Assembly (NCBI GenBank): GCA_037952775.1
Contig: JBANAY010000004.1
Coordinates: 10,292,001 to 10,356,000 of the forward strand
Direction: 5' to 3'
Origin: Clonostachys chloroleuca
Taxonomy: Eukaryota; Ascomycota; Sordariomycetes; Hypocreales; Bionectriaceae
DNA length: 64,000 bases
In this document: positions 1 through 14,500 of the stretch, in pieces
Position numbering within the stretch: the first letter of the stretch is position 1
Layout of the letters: each line of letters starts with the position of its first letter
Notes under the pieces: model-generated
The model's input: only the letters and a program-made list of their open reading frames with translations
Told to the model about the DNA's origin: nothing
The model's database searches: none
Made by a program: the position numbers and the translations under genes

Positions 1-75
1 TAATAAAAAGATTATTAACTTTAAAACTAATTATTTTATAATTAAAATCTAAAGAAAGAAATTTAATATAATTAT

Positions 76-212
76 TAATATAGGTAATTATCCGGTTTAT
101 ATATATATATAATCTTAATTAATTATTAATAGTCTATCTACAGCTAGCTAGATTATTAATTTCCTACTTATTACTTATTAGTTTACTATTAGCTGCTTTC
201 CCTATAGTAATT
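76..212. repeat. Left LTR of the 9.3-kb element
   Basis: It matches 9,206-9,344 almost base for base, with differences mostly C/T or G/A as expected for RIP after insertion. The left boundary is uncertain by a few bases because the flanks are AT-rich. Similarity on the right stops after TATAGTAATT. Confidence 0.8.
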
Positions 213-3200
213 ACTCTACCCAGAAAAATATTATATCCTTATAACTATACTCAGCTAAATAATAAATTATATCCCTATAACTATACTTAGCAAATTAATA
301 ATTATATAATTATAGTACCTTATATAAACTTAACCTGCTTATATTATTCTAAATACTAATATCTGATTTTATTCTAATAGTAACTTATATTTCTAATATA
401 CTAATTAATTATAATAGATACCTTCTAGTATTAACTCTAAGACTTAGATATATATTTTTATTACTATAATATCAGCTTTATACTTACTAATTATAGTATA
501 TAAATTTATAATCCGGGATCTTATATCTATCTCTCCAGGAGTTAAATAAGTATATATATTTTATCAGGTAAATATATTTTACTAAGGACTAGTTAGTATA
601 GTAGCTATTAGAAAATTAGAGGATACTAATATTAGTAATAGTTAAAAACTATATCTTATCTAAAAGGATTATATAGGGGAAATCTAATACTTCCTAGTAT
701 ACTATCTAATTAATTATTCTTATACTTTTACTTAACTAAGCTCTAAGTATTACCTAGTAACTTAATAATCTTCAGAGTTCTATTATACTTTAGCTCTATA
801 AGTTTATCTTTTTATATTTTATTATAATATAAATACTTAAAATATTTCTCCTTATTCTTAAGATAAATATAGTTATAATTCAGAGGGTTATTATTATATA
901 TAATAATCTGATCTATAATAAGCTTACTCTGTATAATAATAGTATATATAATATCTCCTCAGGTCTTACTATATTCTAAAAATATATTATTAGTATAGAT
1001 CTAAAGATAGTTATTTAGAAGATCCTTTAGTATAAAACTATAAAAGCTTTTAATTAAATTTAACTTTTTACTCCCTCTATTCTATTTCTTAGTATATTAC
1101 TTCTTCTTTTTCTTCTTAGATAGAGGCTTATCTGAGTTTTTATTATTATTATACTTATTACTTCCCTACTCTCTTATAGGTTTTTTAGTTTACTATTTAT
1201 TCTTATTATTTTTCTACTTATCTATAGGTTACTCAGTTTACTATCCCTCTAGATACTAGAGCAGTCTTATATTCAGCTTAAGTAATTATCTATTATTAAG
1301 CTTCAGGGGAAGGGTATACTATAAATATAATAATTATCCTTAGGAAAGGGAGTATTAAATCTACTAACTAACTTTAGAATATAGTATACTGGATATAGGA
1401 ATCTATAATTATTATTTATAATTATAATTATATCTATATATTTCTCCCTAATAGACTTAAGTAGTATTAGGAAAAGGTAATTTATAATCTATAGATTAAC
1501 TTTATTATTAGTATTTATTTATTATATAACTTAATACTGAATTAGCTATCTAACTTTCTGAAAAATAAACTCTAGTAAATTAGTTACTATTCTTTCCTAG
1601 TCTATCTTAGTTATATAGTATATATACTTATAATAGGTATAAATACTTATCTATATTACCTTTTTCTTATAGTTATTAAAGTTATCTCTAAAGTTTTCCA
1701 GCCTAAGGCTAATTCTCTCTCTAGTACTATTTATAGTTATAATTTACTATAAATAGTTAAGGGTTAAGATTTATATATAAATACTAGTACTATATAAATA
1801 GAAAGTAGTAAGACTATATACTAGTATTATATAGGAAAAGGAATTTATATTATATATATATAAGATATAGATATTAAGAGGGTAAGGTTTTAGGTTATTA
1901 TACTAGACTAAGAGATAAATTTTTATAGTATAAGCTAATAGTTAGCTATTTATAAAGCTGAGCAGTAGATAAGCTAGTCTGGCTATAAAATACTAAAAAG
2001 GTATTTCTTATCTTAGTTTCCTCTTACTATATAAGATTACTATATACTATTATACTTATATAGCCTTTTAGTAGTAAACTCTCTTAGTAGCTCTAGAGTA
2101 TTATCTAGCTCCTCCTTATATAGCTATATATTAAAACTAGTATTATAATCTTTCTATTAGATAAGATATTAATTATAGTTATAGTATTTTTACTTTATAA
2201 TAATTACTTCTAACTTAAAGGATTACTAAATATTATTATTACTCTTAATAAAAATATATAGCTATTTATTTCTATATAGTCTATTAAATAGATCTACTCC
2301 CTATAGTACCTCTTCTAACTAAAGAATTAAAATAATAGGATATATTTTCTAATATTCTAATAAATCTAATTTATATACCTAGGGGTTAACTTTTTATAGA
2401 ATTTTAAAAAGACTAACTCAGTACTAGCTGAATTTATATATTTACCCTAGGATAATATATCTATAATAAAGATATAAATATACCTACTGGTTTTTACTAA
2501 ACTTAATTTACTAATATCTAGTATTAAATAGTCTTTTATATTATATAGCTATAAAATCAGTAGCTATTTCAGCTTCCTACTATCTAGCTTTATAGAGAAT
2601 AGAAAAGTATACTTCCTTATTATATTAGTTATCTAATTTCTTATATAAGATTATTAATAGAGTTTATAGTTAAAAACCTATTATAATCTTATTTAGTATA
2701 GTATTAAGTATTATAATAAAAGTATTATTTAATAATAATTAGATAGCTAGAAGTATTAATAGCTAATAGGTATCTGGGTTAATAGAGAAACTATAGTATA
2801 TTACTATCTTAATAATTTAATTTATTAACTCTAATTAACTATTACCCAGTAAGTACTAAGATATTATCTAAATTAATCTTATTTAGAGGACTTTAAATAT
2901 TACTTACTAAAAGTTATCTATCTACTTCCTATTATAGTTAGATATAATAACTTTTAGTAGTCCCTAGTTAGCTAGTATTTAGAATTTTAGAATATTTATA
3001 GCCTAGTCCTCTACTATATACTTATTATAGCTAGGTATTAAGATATACTTTTTTAATAACTTATAAGTAATTATTAATAGTATATTATATTCTTTAAAAC
3101 CCAGTCTCTTAAATATATTATCTACTATAAATACTAATAGTAATCTAATAATAAAATCTATTATTTAGATTAGATAGGGTTTAAATTCTAGTAGAATAGG

Positions 3201-6200
3201 GTTAAGATCTCCAGATAGTTACTAGGTTAACTAGTATAATATAGTATATTAGTAATACTAGATAAAGGCTTTAACTTATTTCTAGAGATTTAGGAATATA
3301 AAGCTATCTATCTTATACCTTATTTACTTAATACTAAAATAATATACCCTATATACTATCTTTAGAATTAGTTAAATTAATAATATAGAGATATATAGCT
3401 AGTACTATCTAGTATATACCTTATAGTATAGTAAACTATTTTCTACTAAAGTAAAATATAGATCTAGTCTTCTTAAGAAACTATTTATATATACCGGGGT
3501 ATACTTCTTTATCTTCTATTATAGCTAGCTAATTATCTTCTAATACTTTATATTAGTCTTATAGCTATCTATAAATTACTATAGTATTAATAGTTCTACT
3601 AATACTTTAGAAATTACTAATATAACCTTACTATATATTATAGAAATATCTTCTAATATATTATTATTTTTAACTAGTTATATCTATTCTTTATTATTTA
3701 TTTATAAGAGGTAATTTAGAGTATCTAGAACTATATTTAGTTTCCTAGGAATATAATAAATATCTATATTAAACTATAATAGGAAGATACTTACTAACTA
3801 TAAGTAGTAGTTTATTTTAAGGATATTAATTATCTTTATACTCTTTTAGCAGATTATTAAAGCTATTACTAAATAGTCTATAAGTATAATTATATAATTC
3901 TTTATACTATAAAAGATTAATATATTCTTTATAGCTATTTAAACTAGTACTATAACCTTAAGTTCTATAGGCTAATAGTTTTATTTAGTCTAGCTTAGTA
4001 ATTTACTCTAAAAGCTAAGGTATTATATTTATAATTTATTAAGTAATCCTATAGAGTTTTTTAGATTAAAATTACTATTATAGTAGAATAAAGTAATATT
4101 AAAGCTATATTTTAATATATCCAGTTTAATTAATAGCTATTAATTATTATCTGGATATATAAGTTTCAGCTTAAGATAGTTAATTAGGTTCTATTATATT
4201 AGCTTAAAAACCCTTCTAACTTCTAAATTATTCTTTATCTTTATCCTTATAGCAAATTACTTTCTCTTTATATAAGTTACTATTATACTATCTGTTTAGC
4301 TTTAAGCTAGTAGTACTGTTTTCCTATAATATAAGATTTCTATCTTTTATATATATAAGGGAATAAAACTTTAAATCTATTTTATTATTCTAATATATAT
4401 TTCCAGTACCTTTAATAAAGAAGGGAAACTCTATTTAGCTAATATATTTATATAGTTATCTATTAATATAATACCTTTACTATCTACTATATATTCTAGT
4501 AACTAGACTCTCTAATATCTAATAAATAACTTACTAGGTATAAGCTAAAGACTTAATAACTTAAAGAGATTAAAAATTATCTTAATATATTATAGATACT
4601 CTTCTAGTATATTTAAAAAAATAACTATATTATTAATATAGGCTCTTATAAACTTATAATATAGGAAAAGCTATCTATTAATCTAATATTATATATATAC
4701 TAGTAAGTTCTAATATCCTATTAGCAGTATATTAAACCTTTCTAGTCTATAGTATAATATAATAGTAAACTTATTAGTATAATCCGGGTAGACTAAGAAT
4801 TAGTAAAAGAAAGAGTATATATTAACTACTATAAAATACCTTACTCTATATACTGATATAAGTAAGTCTTCCTAATAAGGAAGTAGGTATATATCTAGGA
4901 GGGTTATAGTATTTAGTCTGTATAAATTAATAATAATATAACCCTTCTATTATTTATTTACTATTTTCTAGATAATAAAAACTAGGGTAGTAAAAGAGTA
5001 TAAGTCCTCTACCTATTCTATTCTATTAGTATTATATAATAGATTAAATATATTATTAATAATCTAGTAGTCTTTCGGGCTAATAATATATAGCTTACTA
5101 GCTAATTTACTATCTTACTAATTAGTCTTAAGGTAGATTTTTATTAGCTTCTCTCTTAGTACTAGTATAGTACTTTAGTCTTACTATATATTATATTTAA
5201 TAATTAATTTATAGAAAACTTCTATAGCCTTATAGTCTTCTGTATTATAGTATATACTCTCAGGTATAGACTCTTCCTGATTAGATATATATAATATCCC
5301 TAGGAACTAATATAATTTCAGAAAATTACTTATTAGTAGCCTAGGGCTATACTCTAGTAGAGATTTACTTATATTTCAGTATTTAGTATTCTTAGCTAGA
5401 GTAATATCTGCTTACTTAATTAACTAGTTATATATCTTATTTAACTCTATCTCTATAGATATAATATAAGCAGTTTTATTAAATTCAGCTATCTATAATT
5501 AGTTAGCTTATATCTATATAGTAAGATTAAAACTATTATCTTATAAGAAACTGAAAACTATTTCTAATTTTATACTATAGGGAATTATTAATAGCTTAGT
5601 TAAATTATTAACTACTATAATAAAAGCTATATTATATAAAACTATTACTACTACTACTTCTATATAATTAGGTATTATTATTAGTAATCTATTAGTAGAT
5701 ATTCTGGGTTTCTTAATAGGTATATAAGAGGCTCTCCCGGGTTTTAGAATAAAAGACTGAGTTATAGTAATCTTAGCTTTAATAAGCTTATTCTCCTTAA
5801 TAATCTAAATAGGGACTTATAGGTTCTAATATAATCTAATTTCTATATATAGTATATAGTAATTAATTATTATACTATATAGGTATAGCTATCTTATATC
5901 TAGTAGTAAACTAGAACCCAGGTTCTTTATTATCTATATAGTAACTCTTATTATTACCTAGTATTTCTTCCTATCTCTTAGTAATTTACTATATAGATAG
6001 ATAAAAAATATTACCCTGTAAGATAGCTCTATACTACTATTTAGTCCCTTAATAGGTAGTAGTTTAACTTCAGAATACTTAATATCAGGCTACTAATATA
6101 GCTAGTCTTTATTAGTAATAATTATTAATAATCTACTATCTCCTAAAACAGTAGTAGCAGGGATTTATAGTATTAGCTTGGGGTATACTTTAAATATAGT

Positions 6201-9200
6201 ATAGCTATAACCTAGTTTCTTAACTAATATTTTTTTAGTTAGGGTTAGTATTATATAAATTATTATTATATATTCTTCTATATCTATATTATCTATTATC
6301 AGATAATAGCACTTAGAGTCTAAGTAGTTAAATAGTACTTCTCTGGTTTTAAAAGCTATTTAATAGTATTAATATTATTAGTTATTATCTAATAGTATAT
6401 CTAGGGAGTAATTATCTAGTTCCTTAAAATAGTATTAGAGAGTATTTACTAAATTAAAAATATTATAGTATAAATAGTATTTATATTATAATATATAATA
6501 AAATATCTTACTACTTTCTATAATAAATACTAATTCCTCTCCCTATAGAATATCTAAGTTCTTAGTAGATAGTTTAACTATTTCCTATAGTATATAGTCA
6601 GAGTTCTTATTAATAAGATACTTACTGGTTTTATTATTATCTAGTACTAGTATATTATCTATCTATATATTCTTATCTCCTACTAGAAATACTTTCTTAT
6701 ATTATTCTTATTTCTTATACCTCTAAAAATAGTATTTACTATTTACTACCTATTTCTAGAAGGGCTTCTAGGTAGGGCTTAATATAATATCAGGGTACTT
6801 AAGATTAGTAGATATCTTAAGCTTATAGTTAGCCTTTTAATTATCTCAGAATCTCTTCTACTGAGGTATTCTCAGGTAAATATCTATAAAATTATATACT
6901 TACTCTTACTATTTAAATTAAAACTGAATTAGATATAGAGGAAGTTTTACTTAATTTAATTACTTACTAAATACTAGTTATTATAAAAACTAAAGCTTAT
7001 TATATTAAGCTATTACTTTCTTATCTAATTTATTAAGTTACTTATATAACTTAGTATATTATCTAGGCTTTAGTAGTCCTTAGTATAGATAAGGGTTAAT
7101 ATAGTTATAAATATATACTAGCTATATCTTAATACTTATAGTATCTAATATTTTTATATAATAGATAACTAATATTATAAAGCTCCTAGGTAACTCACTC
7201 TTCTAATAAGCTAATCTATTAAATTTCAGATTATTAACTTTTTATTATACTTCTATTATATCTATACAGAATCTCTTATATAATATCTTTTTCTATTTAT
7301 TAATTAATAGTATATTTAAGTACTTATTATATTATTTAACTAATAACTATATTTAATACTAGTCTAATATATCTCTATATAATAGTAATTATATACCCTT
7401 ATATATTTTATAAGTAAAACCTATATTAATACTATTATCTAGTATCTTAAGAAATATATTTATATCTATATAATAGGGGAATAATCTCTAGTATTAAATT
7501 AGTTCGGGGCTACTATTAGGCTAAAACCTGCTAATTATTTTAGCTTTAAACTTAATACTATTAATATATAGTAAGATAGTAGTTATTACTTCGAAGGAAG
7601 ATAATATAGATAGAGAGTATTTATATTAGCTGGATTTATAGCTATAACTATACTTCTATCTGTATTAACCTTAGGAATATAGAGATTTATCTAATAAGCT
7701 AGAATCTGAGTTATATAGGTCTATTAATAGGTTATAGTGCTTTATATACCTATATAAATACTTCTTAGACTTATATCTATCCGATCTTTACTTATTATAG
7801 TAATAGCTATAATTACTTCTATAAGAAGATAAGTAGGATTTAGAGTTTCTTATATAACTATAGCTTCTTAACTTATTATATAAGCAGCGAGGAGGCTCTT
7901 ATAAGTAATAGGGGTACCTATTATTAGGTTCAGATAACTGTTTATTATATAATATATTAATAATAGCCTGTACTATTATTCTACTTTCCTATAGAATTAC
8001 CCTTAGGTCTTATATAGCTTACTCTTTATTATTATTATTATACTGAATATAGCTATTTAAGACAGTTATATTTAATAGACTACCTTACTTATCTATAAAT
8101 AAGTTAAACTAACTAGGGATTACTATTAGGTATTAATAATTAGCTACTATCTTAGTTAAGTAATAGGGGATAGAGTTAGCTAGTAATTAATTAATAAAGT
8201 AACTAGTTAAATAAGATATATAGCTATCTACAGGATCTTATACTATTAGTAGTATTAATAATAAGTTAATTAGCTCTAATAATAGCAGATTAAATATATC
8301 TAATAACTATAGATTGAGTAAGCTAGAAGATAGTAATTCAGGCAGTTTAATAGTAGAGATAATTATACCTAATAGTTTAGGTATAAGTAGGGTAGAAGGT
8401 ATAGGTATAGGGGTATCCTTTATTAGGCTACCTATAGAGCTAGGATATAATTTATTACTTAACTATTCTAAATCAGATAAAATCTTATAAGCTAATACTT
8501 AATTAGACTTTATACCTTCCTATAAGGCTATAGGCTATCTCGCTTTATCCTATAGAGTAACTACTACTTTTATCTTTCTAACTACTGCTAAATATATTCT
8601 TACTGAAATAAGTCCCTCGAACTTATATATAGTATTATCTGCCTAAAGCTTATTAGGGGATAAAGATAGGTAGGATAGTTAACTTTATATAGTATTATAA
8701 GGGGGGTCCTTATAATATTAGCTATTAATTACAGGTAGTTAGTATAATAAAGGTTTAATAAAACAGGCTATAGCTAGTAAACAGGTTCCTATTTATCCTT
8801 TATCTAGGAAGATAGGTAAAAGGTTCTTAGAGCTACTTTTAACTCTTATAGTAGACTAAACTTTATAGAAAACTCAGTAATTAGGTAATTATCTGTATAT
8901 TATAATAAGGCTTACTATTATACTGATATTATAGTATTTATAATAGACTACTAATAGTCTAATAAATATACTAGTAGTAAATAGATTAGTAAAGGTATAT
9001 TAGTTAGCTCGAAGTAATCTATCCGGATAGATAGATATCCTTTAATAATTAGCTAATAGTTTCAAGGTATAATAGTTAGATAATAAGCGAGCGATTAATA
9101 GTCAGCTAATAGTTTTAGCTGGGTTTTATTTTTAGATAGTCTTACCTGATAGGAAGGGAACCTTCTGGCTATCTGCTAGGGGAAAAAAGGTATAGAATTA

Positions 9201-9205
9201 CTACT

Positions 9206-9344
9206 AATTAATATAGGTAATTATCCAGTTTATATATATATATAATCTTAATTAATTATTAATAATCTATCTGCAGCTAGCTAGATTATTAATTTCCTGC
9301 TTATTGCTTATCAGTTTACTATTAGCTGCTTTCCCTATAGTAAT
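9206..9344. repeat. Right LTR of the 9.3-kb element
   Basis: This is the partner of 76-212. It keeps several TGC/CTG triplets that read TAC/CTA in the left copy, so the left copy is the more mutated one. Confidence 0.8.
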
Positions 9345-9574
9345 TTATAATTTATTATTATTAGAATTCTATAATAATATATTAGAACTAATATAATTAT
9401 AAGATATAAATCTATTAATAGATTAGTTTACTAGCTATATATAGTAGAGGGATATTCTTATAAATCTATATTAGAATTAATAGAAATTAAAATTTTATTA
9501 GATATTAGAAGAATAGAATAATTCTTTAATAGCTAAAAGTACTATTATAAAAAACTAAAATAATAACTTATAAT

Positions 9575-10270
9575 TATTAAGATTTACCCTATAGACTATA
9601 GGGTAGATCTAGATTACTCTATATCAGTTAATTAAATGATCTCAGATTAGTATAGGGTAAGGAGGAATAAAATAACTAACTTAGGGCTCTCCAAAGCTGG
9701 AAGCCTGCTGAAGCTACTGGCCTAACCTACTGTAGCTGCCCGTTAGGGTAATTGCATTAGCGGTTACAACTGCTGTAACAGCCGCTGTAGTATCCTTGCT
9801 AGCGATCCTGTATTATGCTGAAGCAGCTGTATTAGCAGACCTTGTGTCTACTGTACGAGAACCTTAGTACTTAGTTTAGTAAACCTCGTAACTACTGTAG
9901 TACCTGTATTAGCGGTCTTATATCCCTCTGTACGAAAACCTTATAGTAGTTATAAGTCTGTATTACAGAAGGCAATATATTATCTTCAGAGCCCTTATAA
10001 CCTAGAAATACCTATAAGTACAGGGCTTTCTCCCTGCTAGATAGAGATTCTATAAGTTAATAATATACTCTTTTATCTACCCTATAGTCTATCTTTCTTA
10101 GCTACCCTGTAGCTGATAGAGCTTTATTTTCTCTTATAGAGCCTGTACCTTCTACTATACCTTTTCAAATAATCCTTCTCTAGTATTTCGGAGCCTACCC
10201 TATAGGCTTTATCTACCCCAGATCTAACTTACCCTACAGCTAGTCTACCCTATATTAGAGACCTTGATCT
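9575..10270. repeat. Less-mutated patch with TACCCTA repeats and a 77-bp tandem pair
   Basis: This patch stands out from its surroundings by retaining many C and G bases. The words TACCCTATAG, TACCCTGTAG and TACCCTACAG and their complements cluster at both ends (9,583-9,660 and 10,075-10,255), which suggests subterminal repeats of a small non-autonomous transposon. Inside, an imperfect tandem pair starts near 9,828 and 9,905 (period 77 bp), each beginning TGTATTAGC and reaching TGTACGA. No protein motif is visible. Clear terminal inverted repeats and a target duplication were not found, so the class is open. Confidence 0.4.
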
Positions 10271-10886
10271 TTTAAAAATAATAATAAATAAATATATTAG
10301 TTATAGTTTTAATAGTATTATAATTTAATATAAAATAAAACTTATTATAATAAGAATTAAAATAAATAATATAAATCTTAGACTAGATATAGAAATAAGA
10401 ATAACCTCTAAATATATTCTTAGTACTAATTAATTAGAACTAACTAATAAGAGAATAATAATAAGAATATAAAATTAAATATAGCTAATAGTAAAAGAAA
10501 ATAAAGAAGTTATTAATAGAACTAATTAATAATATTAGAATTTAAGAATAGAGTTAAATAATAAATAAATAAAAAGTATAATAGAATTAAGAATTAGATA
10601 TATAATATAAATACTAATATTTAGAAGAAAATTAATAACTTAAGAATATTTCTAATAAATATAGATACTTTAGTAAATTATTTTAGAAAATACTTAAAAT
10701 AGAGCTATTATAATATAGCTAGTAGAATTATAAAATTTTTATTATTAAAGAAGGAGAATTAGATTTTTATAAATAATATAATCTTATAGAACTTTAATTA
10801 TAAATACTTTATAAATATATTAATAATATATTAGTAAAAGACTATATATAACTATTAATTTTATTTATAGAATACTTTATAATATT

Positions 10887-11776
10887 TTTTTTTATTAGTT
10901 TTACTATAAATAAGAGTATATTCTAAGAATAATTAATATATAATCTGATATATATTTTTTAAGAATATAATTAGTAGTTTATATCTAAACCTTTAATACT
11001 ATAAGATAAAGTTAAAATATTATACTTTTAGCCTAGATATAGATATTAATTTTATAAAAACTTTAGTAATAGGAGGTATTTATATAACTAGATATATAAA
11101 TAACCTAGCTATAGCTATAGCTCCTAAAGGGGAAAACTTATTATTTAATAATAATAACTATATTTCCTTTCTAACTTAAAGTTTATTATAATTAATTAAT
11201 TAATTATATTTTACTATTAATTACTTAATTAATTAATTAATAAATACTTTAAATAGCTATAATATCTAATATAAATATTCTAATCTTTTAGAACCTAGTT
11301 AATACTTCTAATAAAATCTTTAAAGTAATAATAATAATTATCTAAAGTAATCTAATATAACTATTTACTAAATATATTTATAATATATTTCTCTAATTAG
11401 TTAAAGATCTATTTATAATAATAAAGCTACTCTTAGTATTATAGATCTAGTAGCTATATCTACTTAGTCTATTACTTTATATAGTCTATTATCTATAACT
11501 ACTACTATAGGAACTTATAAAGAATTAAGATAAGCTTAAGTAAATACTATATCTTAAGAATAGCTACTCTCTTATATAGGCTTACTATAGCTTAATATAT
11601 AACTTATAGTTTTAATATATTATATATTATATTAAGATAATTAGAATAGAGATAGTTTTTAAAAATTAATTATTTAAACTTTATATTTTTTTTAGTTATA
11701 TTTAAATCAGGGTATTATTTATATTAGATTAGAGTATATTAGAATTAGTTTTAGTTTAATCTAAAATTATATATAT
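10887..11776 (+). repeat. Dispersed repeat, copy 1 (contains R repeat at 10,887-11,031)
   Basis: This segment aligns over its whole length with 62,215-64,000, apart from an 884-bp insertion in the second copy. Its first 145 bp (the R repeat) recur at 24,102-24,244 (inverted), at 24,651-24,797, and in a copy split by a retrotransposon (26,138-26,237 plus 41,039-41,085). At about 11,045 it preserves the uninterrupted target of the insertion at 62,384. It may be the 5' part of the chromovirus that follows, but I could not join the two. Confidence 0.7.
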
Positions 11777-11999
11777 TTAGAAATAAGAAAAGCTAATTAT
11801 ATAAGGTTATTAGTTATTTTATCTCTATAAGTATAGTATATATTTATAGCTATAGAATATTTTTATTAGAAATAATATAGATTTAATATTAACCTAATAT
11901 CTATTTATATATAATTAGTTATATTATATAATATTATAATATTTATATTAAAGAAAAATAATAAACTTTATTTAGCTATTAATTATTAATAATTAAATA

Positions 12000-14500
12000 A
12001 AATTATATATAAAAATAGAATACTCTTATTACTAATTATTAAAATTAGAAATTAATTATAGAGTAAATAGTAATTTATAGTACTAGATCTAAAGAGAGCT
12101 TATAACTTAATATAGATTAAGAAAGAAGATAAATAGAAAATAATATTTAAAATAAATTTTAATTTCTATAAATATTTTATTATATCCTTCAGACTAATAA
12201 ATATATCTATAATATTTTAATAAATAATTAATTAGATATTCTAGAAGTATTTTAATATTTTTATAATTATTTATCTTAATAATATTCTAATATTTTTTAA
12301 TAATCTGGAAATATATAAAAACTATATATATAAAGTACTATAGAAGTTTATAAAATATAAATCTTCTAATAGAACTAGAAAAAAGCTATTTCTATATATA
12401 AGAAGTTAATTTCTTAGAATATATTATTTAGTTAAATAAGATATAAATAAAATTAAATATAATTAATATAATTAAAGATTAGAAAATATTAAAAACTATT
12501 AAAGAAATATAAATCTTTTTTAGATTTACTAACTATTATTAATACTTTATTAAGAACTATAGAAAAATTATTATACTCTTATATAATATAATAAAAAAAA
12601 GTATAGAATTCTAATAGAATAATAAATAATAATAAGTATTTAATAAAATTAAAGAATATATACTTTTAGAACTTATATTATAGATATTTAATTCTATAAA
12701 GAAAGTAGAATTTAAAACTAATATATTAAATTTTATAATTAGTATATAACTTAGCTAAAAAGATAATAATAGAGTTTTATACTCTATAGTATTCTTTTTA
12801 AAAAAAACTATATAGAATAGAACTTAATTACTCTATCTATAATAAGAAATTTATAAATATTATATATATATTTAAAGAATTTAATTACTATTATCTAGAA
12901 ATATAATATAAGATTAAAGTATATATAAACTATAAAAATATTTAATATTTTATTATAACTTAATAATTTAATAGAAGATAAATATATTATATTAAATACT
13001 TATTTAAGTTTAATTATAAAATTATATATTAAAAAGAATTAGAGAATAGAAAAGCTAATACTTTTAGCTAGAAATCTAAATATAAATAAATAGTTTCTAT
13101 AATAAATAAATAATTTTTATTATAAATAATAAAGAATATTTAATATAAAAAACCTTAGATATTATATTAAAAGAAATAGTATATACTAAAGTCTAGATAG
13201 ATATTATACTAGGAATAAATATATTATAATAAGGTATAAAAATAATATTTATTAAAGAAATTTATAAATACTTACTTTTAGAATATTAAGAGATTAAGAA
13301 AATATTTAATAGAATAAAATAATATTATAATTACTCTAATCTAAGAAAAGATATATAAATTATAGTTTTAGAATATAATACTTATATATAAACTAAGTTT
13401 ATAAAATATAAACTTTATAAAGAACTTAAACTAATATAAATATTAAAATAATTATAATAATTAATATTCTTTAATTATATTATTAAACTATTATTATTAA
13501 TAGAACTAATAATAGAAATATAGTATAATAGTATTTTAGTTATTATTAATAGATTTATAAAATATAGGTATTTTATTCTATATAAGGAAGTAAGCTTTAC
13601 TAAAGATTTTATATATAAATTCCTATAATATATAATTAATTACTATAGATTATTTAAAGAAATAATTTTAAATAAAAAAATAATATTTATTTCTAAGTTT
13701 TAATAATTACTTATAATATAAATAAGTACTAAATATAAGCTTTTAATAGCTTATTACTTTTAGAGTAATAGATAAATAGAATATTTAAACTAAATATTAA
13801 AATAGTACTAATAAATATATATTAATTATAAATAAAATAATTAGATATAGTTATTATCTATAGTATAAATTATATATAATAGCTTAGTATAAGAATTTAT
13901 TTAACTTATATCTATATATATAAACTATAGATATAAACTAATATTTATAAATTAATAAATATTTAATAAAATTAGATATATCTACTACTATATTTATAAA
14001 AGAAATATTATATTTACTATATATAGAAATAAAGTTAGAATTAGAATTTATTTAGAAAAGAATAAAAAAATATTATAATAAAATAAGATTAAAAGAACTA
14101 ATTTTAGAGAAGAAAGATAAAATCTATCTACTTTATAAAAATATTATAATATTATAACTAAATAATAAATTAAACTATAAAAAATTAGAACTATTAAAAT
14201 TTTAAAAAAGAAATTAGATACTAACTATAAACTATTACTACTAGATACTATATATATCTACCTAGTTTTTTATATCTTATTACTTAAAATAATACTATAA
14301 AATACTTTAGAATAAAATTATCTAATTAAAATCTATAAAGAAGAATATAAATTAGAAAAAATACTAAGAAAGAAGATTAAAAATAAGTAAATATTTTATT
14401 TAATAAAATAGAAGAAATATAATAAAAAAGAAAATATATAGAAATCTGCTAAATATTTAAAGAACTATTAGTATTTAGTATAATAATTCTATTAAAAAGT
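12000..14500 (+). mobile_element. Chromovirus (Gypsy) pol remnant, plus strand
   Basis: Reading through TAG/TAA stops gives a full chromovirus pol order. Reverse transcriptase lies near 12,120-12,340, with an FRLINISIIFQ-type block and YLNNILIF, where the catalytic YLDD has become YLNN. RNase H is near 12,890-13,060 (NYKNL then FNRRQ and YKIIY, cf. DHKNLEYF and RRQARW). Integrase is near 13,500-13,990 (VIINRFIKY, FISKF, TKYKLLIAYYF, SNRQIEYLN, cf. DRFTKY and HPQTDGQTER). A chromodomain lies near 14,330-14,480 (YKLEKIL, FYLIK, KKYNKKEN). Stops and replaced catalytic Asp show it is dead. The family is clear; the outer borders and LTRs are not resolved. Confidence 0.8.

Larger units (their letters stand above)
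76..9344 (-). mobile_element. RIP-degraded Gypsy-like LTR retrotransposon
   Basis: A direct repeat of about 137 bp occurs at both ends (76-212 and 9,206-9,344), about 9.0 kb apart, and both copies contain the stretch ending CTTTCCCTATAG. The internal region codes on the minus strand. Around 4,990-4,650, reading through stops gives a reverse-transcriptase segment with the order YFTVVN, SFFYQF, PDHTNKFT and a YRLERFN-like block. That order resembles fungal Gypsy-type RT (variable, then DA/N, FFYQF, VHPD, RGLER). Read this way the right LTR is 5' and the left one 3'. I could not fix the exact LTR ends or a target duplication. The element is certainly inactive. Confidence 0.75.

Noticed and set aside
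9575..10270. TACCCTA words as an internal telomere tract
   Set aside because: The fungal telomere unit is TTAGGG/CCCTAA in tight tandem; here the words are spaced irregularly and read TACCCTATA.
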